Assembly (NCBI RefSeq): GCF_000699445.3
Contig: NC_067195.1
Coordinates: forward strand, 65,964,591 to 66,028,590
Reading direction: 5' to 3'
Origin: Schistosoma haematobium
Lineage: Eukaryota > Platyhelminthes > Trematoda > Strigeidida > Schistosomatidae
DNA: 64,000 nucleotides
A program made the translations under genes and the position numbers. The notes under the pieces were generated by a model. That model did not search any database. It saw nothing but the letters and a program-made list of their open reading frames with translations, and had not been told where the DNA came from. Position 1 is the first letter of the stretch. Every line of letters begins with the position of its first letter. Positions 50,901-59,900 of the stretch are shown in pieces.

Positions 50901-53900
50901 GATTATTTTTACATTGTCCAGTCTGCTCAAGATGCTGAGTGTATAATTTTCTGCATGTTTGCTTTCCCAACGTTCGGTTTGGCTTAAGCTAACAAATAGT
51001 TATTGATAACGACACAGGATTTGAAGACTAGAGATGCATGGTCACTTCTACCTATGGGTGGCATATAATTGGGCTTTGCGACGTTATCCTCATAATGGGT
51101 CAATATGAGATCTAGTAAACATGAGTTGTAGTTTGAGTCCTACCTTGTTGCTTCTTTCACATGATGTGCTATGGGTATACGTGATAACTGCATCAACTAG
51201 TTTCTGTTCAAAAGAATTTCTGACACCTCAGTCCTCAGATTCTTCTAGTCTACCGTAGGTGCACCAAAGTCTCCTAAGATCAAATGTCGGTTACCTGAAA
51301 ATCATGTGTTGGGACGGTCTAGAGAAACTTCTTTTACCTCAGTCTAGACTGCAGTAGACCAAACCAATCATCAGCTCTTGTCTTTTGTATTTCAAGCTGC
51401 AACTAACCAGGTCGCACGTTCCACTTTTATGGGGTATGTTATCCGTAACGGTATATGGGATAGCATTTCTAGTGAAGAAAGTCACTTCTCCTCGTTTACA
51501 CCTCTGAGTTTACTGAATCAGGCTCTCAAATAATTCAAAAGTAATGAATTTTATGCCAACACTATCAAATTATCAACCACATGTCCTGTAATCACGTGGT
51601 TGCTCCTGATTATTTGAAAATCAAGCAGTTGAAACTTAAGTTATACAACTTAATCCAGAATTTACTTATTCTAGTCTCTGGCTGCATGGATCTCAGTATG
51701 TTTAAAAGTTACCCCGGTGTTTTCATTTTCGGATAACTTTTGCCGTATTTATGTGCTGGTCATGCTATATTTTTATGTTGTGGGGAGTTATGCTCCAAAG
51801 TTGGCTTGATTCGTCATGCGAATTAAAAACTTTTAAGATGTATCTTCCATTTCACATGTTGTACGGCATCATTTGTGCATCTAAATGTGTTGTATATTAT
51901 CAGGGATATTGATTCTGGATCTCAAATTTTTCATCTTGTTTTACCTAAATTTAGAATGTTTTGGTTTACGTCTGCTGATTAAAAGATGAATTTATTTAAG
52001 ATCTGGTCTTTGCTGCCAGAATTTACAACAGTTGATCATATTGAAACTGAGAGGCTTCAGGTAGCGTGTGGATTCAATGCGACATGTTAAAAAATGTTAT
52101 TTTATGATAAAAATATAAATCGTTGTGCTATAAACATAATTTTGAACTGCCTAACAAAATATGAAGGCAAATAAAGTTCATTAATTGCTGAGATATTTGT
52201 TACCGACCATAAGAATATGTATATGGCTCAGTGTCAAAATTGTTGTTTCGTGCTGATACACAACTTTAAGCTCAACTTAAAAAGCCAAACTATCTCTATG
52301 TGAGCCATAGTACAGGTTTATTAAAAGGATGAAGGTTCGTTCTATATAAATAGTGCAGCTCTTTGTAATGAAACATTCACTTTTAGCAATTATTTCGTTA
52401 ATTAACGTAGGATCCCAGAAAATGTACTTTGATTTAGGCTTGTTATGGCTCTTATACAGTGCTATTTCTTTTGTTTGACTCTGCTTGTAACAGTCAAAAA
52501 TAGTAAATTATTGAAATTTCATCTAGAATTATCGTTTCGAGTACCATCAAATGACATCAATCAGACAATTATTTGCTCTGCTCAATATTAAAAAGGTTAA
52601 TCAAGACCTGGGAAAGTTCTAAATAAATGATGAGATGCATGTATACTCCTTGATGAAAATAATGTGTCTACATATTTATATCGGTTGACAGGCAACTGTT
52701 TCTCAAGAAGATGTGTCACAAGCGTCACAGCTCTAAAGATGCAGGGAGGTACATGTCTCTTAGAATTCGTAAAGCAACGTTATTTATCGAGTATGTTGTT
52801 CAGCCTCATTAAAATGTCAAAAAACAAGAAATATCCGGAATCTGACTGATATTGAGTTTTTAGACACGTGATATTCAGCATAACACTTGTGATTGAACAA
52901 TGTAAAACTGCAAGCTATGTTAGACCTGTTATGGTCTATTTATGTCATCCTATTTATGCATCATAACTGCAGTAATTATTTTGTGAGAGTTCCAAACGTT
53001 TCATAGAAAAGTTAACAGTTCCTTGACTGGGTGATATTTATTAAACGTCCACTTGAATGGTGACCAAGCTACTTTTATTAATTATAAAACTTCCCACAGC
53101 TACGTTTTTAGACTGAATTCCCTCATCGAGATACTTTATGGTGTAATCATGATAAACAAACAAATAGTCCAACAAATTTTTATGTAGTCACGCGAATGGT
53201 AAGAGCAATTCGCACTTATTAAATCTGAATTTGTTTTGCACCGATTTTCTTATACTTAAACTTTAGAGAATTAAAAGTATGTATATAAATCTATTCATTC
53301 AGTGCTACATTTATTTTTTTTATCATAGGACGACTATCGCTATAATTATCGAGGATCAAGGTACTCAAGGTACGTTTTTTTTAGCATGATCTTAAATGTT
53401 TTCAAATGAACAAAATAGCAAAATATTGTAAACAATTGTCACAAATTCCCCTAAATTCCATTTAAAAGGCTAGAATAACAAATATTTACGGCAAATATGT
53501 TTCATTTTTCTCATTTGACAGTTTTTTGAGTGCTACTGTTTGATGAAAGTTTCATTTTAGTTATTTAATTTCAGGTTTCACTAGTTGTTTTTACCTCATA
53601 CATTTTTCTTAGTTTGATATAAAACAATTTCATCCATTTTATTGTAACTCAAGTGCAAACCACATATATGAAAACATAATCACATAACGTATAACGCTAT
53701 TATTAGATGTAAGATATTTCTATTTCGGTACATTTGTTATGAAATACTCAGTATTTTAATCAAAACATTAAAAACTGCAAAAATCTGGGTGATTTTATTT
53801 TTTATTTAATATAAGTTTATGGTTTCGTAATCGTGTTATCGTTTGTTTTTTTAAAACGCTTTTAAAGGCGCTATCAACCAAATTATGACGACTTCTACGC

Positions 53901-56900
53901 ACGTCCGCCTTCTGTATATCAGCCTGTAGAACCCTATTATCCTAGGTGAGTATACCATTTCAGCATATCAATATGAATTCATCGACATACAGGAATGTTT
54001 TCGACGTTTCGCTTAAAGTATCGGTATCTGTAAACAAAGTACATTTTTGTATTCATGGGATAACATATAACATTAATTTACTAATGTTCTGTGTCTATTC
54101 ATCTATTGCTCAGGAGTCTTATACAACGATCTATCTGTTTGGGGCTGTACAGTCTAGAACCTATAAATATACTTCCATGGTGTTTACTAAATACGTAAAA
54201 AATTCTAAAAACCCGTTTTAACCAAAAACGTCTATCTCTGGAAAATTGTACAGAAAACATGATACGGAGAGCAGACGTTTCACTTTGCTCAAACACATCC
54301 TTTTATCTTGAAAGATATTCTATCTTCTTGCTTGCTTGAGACTTTTGAGATGGCTGTCCAACAACTACTTGAGAAAATTAACTAAAGTGTTTCGCGAAAT
54401 TTGTGAACGGAATTCTCTAAATTTATAAGACATAAATGCTACGATTAATGTTTTGTTGGTAAAAATCACATTGATTTTTTCTGTTTGCATGTAGTGTTAC
54501 TAAATGTTAACCGGACACCATGTTGCGAACAAACTGTTCATAAGTCTATCCAATGTACCATTGCACACGAGAATGTAGCAGATGGTTATGCTATACCATA
54601 CTTGAATTGAATAAACCTATATTGTTTTTGAAGTAGAATATTTTAGAAGCCTAGAAACATGTTAGGAGAGATTTATATACTCATGGATATTAGGATTTTA
54701 TTCACAAAGTTTATGAGTTGATGACACAGATATTGAAACCAGAGTGGTAAACTTTTGATAACCTTAACATCGTTTGGGTCATACGCATCTGTAGTTCAGT
54801 TACGTTTGAATTATTACTTATTTATTAAAACACCAGAATAATTATTTTATAAAACCTTAGTCAGTAAGTGTTCATCTAGCTCAGTCTTATTGATTGGTTT
54901 GAAATATTTGTTGTTATCAAGTAGCAGAACTTTTCTTTTGAGTGCTTTTCAAGATGTGAAATAGATATACTTCTGTTACATTCTATATGGCTCGATTAAT
55001 CATCCCTTTAGTTTGCTAGAAGGCAAGTTTATGGTTCTATTTTTGATTTTCGATAAGAATGGTTATGATTCACTTGAAGTTCTGAAAAACCCAATTTGAC
55101 TGAAACTGTAAATGTTCATGGATTTTGTGACTGGTGGACTTTTGGCTGCAAAATTGTTTTGTCTCAAACAAGTCCCTCGGTTGTAAGGGAGTGGAAAAAC
55201 TGGCACTCAGTAAGAAATATAACTAGTGAAACGATTAAAAGCCACCTCCTAAATTAACAAGCAAGATAATTTTGATGAAGTTCAACTTATTAGATTATAT
55301 ACGTTTGTATATTCTGTAAGTCACATATTTTGTGTATTTTTTATGTAAGTTGATTAGCAGTTAGCGCATACGGTAAAACACTCCCGAAAAATCTATTTGT
55401 ACCGTAAGTTATATGTCTCACTTTCTCTGCATTTTAACAGGCCTCGTGAATCCTACTACGTTCGTCCGCCTTCAGTTTATCAGCCTACAGAAACACTTTA
55501 TCCTGGGTGAGTACTTTAGTTCTTCGTAAGAAGAGGTCATAATAGTAATACACCATTGTTTTGACTAAAACTCACCGATTATCTTGGTTTTTTTCGATTT
55601 TGTGCTCTGAGTGAGTTACATCTATTTGTTAACGTAATTAAATTATAATAACCTTTTTAGACCAGGTCCTATCAGTTTGTTGCTATCATTAGTGTTTGGA
55701 AGAAAGGAGGGGGATCAGGGAAAACAGTTATGTAACTAACGTTTGCCTTAAAAGGTTTTAAAAATCTGTCAGGAACTGAAAATGAGCATATGGTTGATCT
55801 TTTTAACGAAGAACAGTTTCATTTTAAGAAGAACTATGCATCAATTTTTATGGTTTGATGAATAACTATGTAAACTGGAGTAAATATTATGACACATGGC
55901 GCTTTCCTAAACATTTAAGCCTGTTGTCAGACAAGCAACTGCATGAAAATTCATTTTGATAAAGAAGAACTAGTTCAAAACGAAGGTCATTACTGTGGTA
56001 ATTCCATTCTAGAGACTATGTGAAGTAAATTGTGTACAACTACGGTCGTCCATAAGGCGTCCAGTATTCAGACAAATTTCTCGAATATCCCATAATGATA
56101 AAAAGTTCTAAATCAAAAGCGGAAAATCTTTTAGTGATTAATATTTGGTGGGTCGAGCAGAATGAAGGTGATCAGTCAACTACACTTTCTACAACTAATT
56201 TAACCAACTTATTGAAATTAATCCCTTTCGTTAACGACAGTTATTTTATATGCTCGTTCGGATAATGTTGTTGCTTCAGATGCACATTACTCAATAAATC
56301 GTAGCACTTTAGGGATGCCCCTTTTTTCTAACCAGAAACAAATTCTACAATGAACTGCATGTTCTTTTTTATGTCCGAATTGATATTCTTTGTGTTTTGG
56401 TTATAAGAATTTATAGGATTTCAAAGATTATTTATGAGGCTTAATGAGTTAAACGTATAATATATGTAGTAAAATTTCTGAAACATTTTATTCATAAACC
56501 CTAATACTAAAGGGTGTGGCTTTCATTCTAAAACGTAAAAATCCTTATTTCACAGATGCTGAAGCATTACATCTTGAATTATAAATCAATTTTTCAAAAC
56601 AGTGTCCTCTTCATAATCTGGTGATAAAAGTTCCACATTTCACTTTTTCTTTTCTGAAGGCCTATGCCAAATAGTTATCAGCGTCATAGTTATGCTCAAC
56701 CTGTTTCTTATCAGCCTGTTTATCCATCATATCGCGAGTAAGTATTTTGGGTTTAATGGTCGTAAAAAATGAACTAATTTATTAAACTAATTACTGTGGC
56801 TTATATTTCTCTTAGTTTGACTGTTTCTAGTGTTGCTTGACTATTAATAGTTTTCATTTCTTTCACAAACCTAAATGAGGCCTGCTATTAGTTGTACTTT

Positions 56901-59900
56901 TTAAACTTTGCTTTCTTAAATTATCTAACACTTCTGGCTTGTTTGACTTTTTAAGGATGCCTGTTATTCAAAAAAATTCACACTTTAAAAACGGAGAAGG
57001 TTATAATCTGATGATAAGCGAATCCACTGAAGGTGTTACCGAATTTTTTCTTAGCTCCAGAATAATTCTTTCCAGAAGCGTAGTTTATTCTGTTATACAA
57101 AGGAATAGATGGTACATAAAAATAGGCAATGAGGTTAGTTAATAATGAGCAGCGGATTAACATAATACGAGTTTTGAATATCGTTTATTGAAACCGTTTA
57201 ACTATTTATGTAGGATCAGAAGTGACTGTTGTTCTTGGTAGAACACTAGTTATTTGGTGTCACTGAATCATAGAAGGTATTAGTGTAATCGTGTCTAGTA
57301 AATATGTAGTTCCCGAATGGAAGTGAGATTGAATATACTTTGAGTAAATCAAAATACATCCAAAACTATATTTTATTTTTAGTGAAACAATAAAGTTGAA
57401 GGTGAACAGCTTATAATATATATTTTATAGGATGGAAACTACATGTTTAATAGAAACAGGGGAGGTCAGACCAAAACAATGACCTTTGACTTAAGTCATA
57501 TTGGTATGTACAGGTTACCTAGTTAGGGTTCGCATAATGACGGAGATCATTCGGTATTTTGACTTGAAATAAGACACTGTGGTGAAGATACATTTAGTTC
57601 TTACTTTAATTTATATCATGACTGCTAATATCCCTTTATTCTCACTTCTTTACTTCGTCCTTTCAAAACCATATTCTTAATGCTCAGCCTCTATAGATAT
57701 CATTGCTACTACATTTTTTAGATTATTTTCCGATTCCTGTTACTTTCAACTTGGGCTAGTTCAATTTTGTGGCAGGCTTCATGAATATTATGAATGACAG
57801 ACGAACTGAGACTTAAATGATCAGACATCGGTTGCCCTATATTTTTATAAATTAATATTTTAAGATTTATTGGTATTATACTAAGGTGGAGTGAGGTTAT
57901 GACAATCTTAATTATAACAGTATATTAAAGTTCTCTAGTAGTTTTATCCTCCATCCTTTTTTTATGGATACTTGATATTGACCAAGTTATCAGTTTTATA
58001 GTTAAATGTTGTGTAACGTTGAAGATAGAGTGGGTGGTTACCCGTCATATAGTGGGATCTTTGACTGTCATATACTTCTTGTAAGGAGATTCTTTGTTTG
58101 TGTTTATATTTGTTAATACAATAGAATTTTCGTAATTGAATGCTCTAACTGTAGCACTGTATGACTATTATCACAAATCTTTTAGAGATGTGTACGCTCC
58201 GAGCACCTATTCGTCGTATCCACGTCGTCGTTCAATGTCTAACAATCCTCTGATAGACCCTGAGTGAGTTGTTTATTTGAGAGTATTATGATCTTATAAA
58301 CCATTTATATGCGCTCTCTTCGGACACGATTTAATCGGTAAACACATTGATGTACTTTTTAACTAAATAGGCTAACTTCGGAAAGCTACTCAATAGTTTG
58401 TCTTTCAAAACAGTGTATTCTATGCGTTAAGGTCAGTTACCAGTTCTATTACTGTCAGTGTTTTGAGTTGACTATGAATGTGCGTTTTATGCGATTCTTG
58501 AGATACTAACTGTTAATCATTAGATTTTCACTTAAAATGTTGACAATCTTCAGAAGTCTTTGATCAGTTGACGAGCACTTTTTGTTAAAATTCTGTGGAT
58601 GAGTTATGGTGTTCAAAATATGATTTATCTTCACAAAGTTTGTATCCGACTATCGGGGTGCCCTAAATAGACTATTTGAAGCCGAATGGATACTAGGATG
58701 GGTCGTGTGGTTACGTTTTAGTTGCTAAACGTTTCATATATGGAAATGTTAAGCTGGCTATGGAGGAGTCATTTAAATATTAAAATATTTGCCTTGTAAC
58801 TTATGGTTTAAAATTCCTTACATAAAGTGTACAACCTTTTATTTGTAGAGATCAGAAATTGTTCACCAAAGATAGTATCATATCTAAACAAAAATAAGAC
58901 CTAGTGTCTTTTGATGCTGTTAAATTTTTATTGCCGAAAAAGTCGACTAAATTTTGTAGATGTACCTCTGGGATTTTAAATATAGCCACTTTTCGGGAAG
59001 TGTGAATTCGATTATTTAACTGATGTTTGTTGCTTAGGTCAACTCCTAATAATTTAATTATTTAACAGTCCGAATCAAATTGTTAATGTAGTGCAAATGC
59101 ATTTTCATATTCTTTTTATCGTTTAATACAGCCTCCGGTATGTAATTATATCCTACAATCTGTTATGGAGTCCCGTAGGAATGCATTTGAAAATGTGGTG
59201 ATGATGCCTAGCCCCCTTATCGTTCTAAACTTCGTCAACAAAGATATTTGGATAGAAATAATTCTTTGATAGATGGAACTAACTCTTTACAGTTTTCACA
59301 GTGTTTTAATCTGAGGAAAAGCACGGAATATAAAATAGGGAGATAATTACTAAATTTATCAGATCTGTACCAAGAATGGCATTGGTTTGTTATTTGATTG
59401 TTTGATTCGAAATGAACTCATAAAATTGGACCTTTATGATATTTATATTTTTTGCGTTTTGCATTTTTCCATCTCGAAATCTAAATAGCACGATTTCCAA
59501 TAATGGCAATACACTTTCCTATTCTCCGCGTACATACCCAAGGGTTCAGATTTACCATACGTAAGCGAATTTACATTTCCGTTCTTAACATATTTTTATT
59601 TAGAAGAACAGTTTTGTACAAGATAGAATCTTCTATAATACATAAACCAATTTTAGCCAAATGTAATCGTTGGGTTTTTAAAGTCGTGGTTACAGCGGTA
59701 ATGTATGTGGATTTCTTATCACACTTAAGTCACTGATAAAATACTTTGGTTATGCAAATATGGAGCTTGACAAGTTTATTTATTACTTAATTTTATATTC
59801 ATTGAAACTTCGGTGAAAGTATTTCGCTTAAACATTCCAGGCTATATAGAACTTATTGTGATTGTACAAAATGACACGTGATTAAAGTCAATTAAGACTC

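Noticed and set aside
59132..59137. A 6-bp micro-exon (CCTCCG) between module B exons
   Set aside because: AG and GTATGT flank it and the phase would fit, but six bases cannot be distinguished from chance without transcripts.
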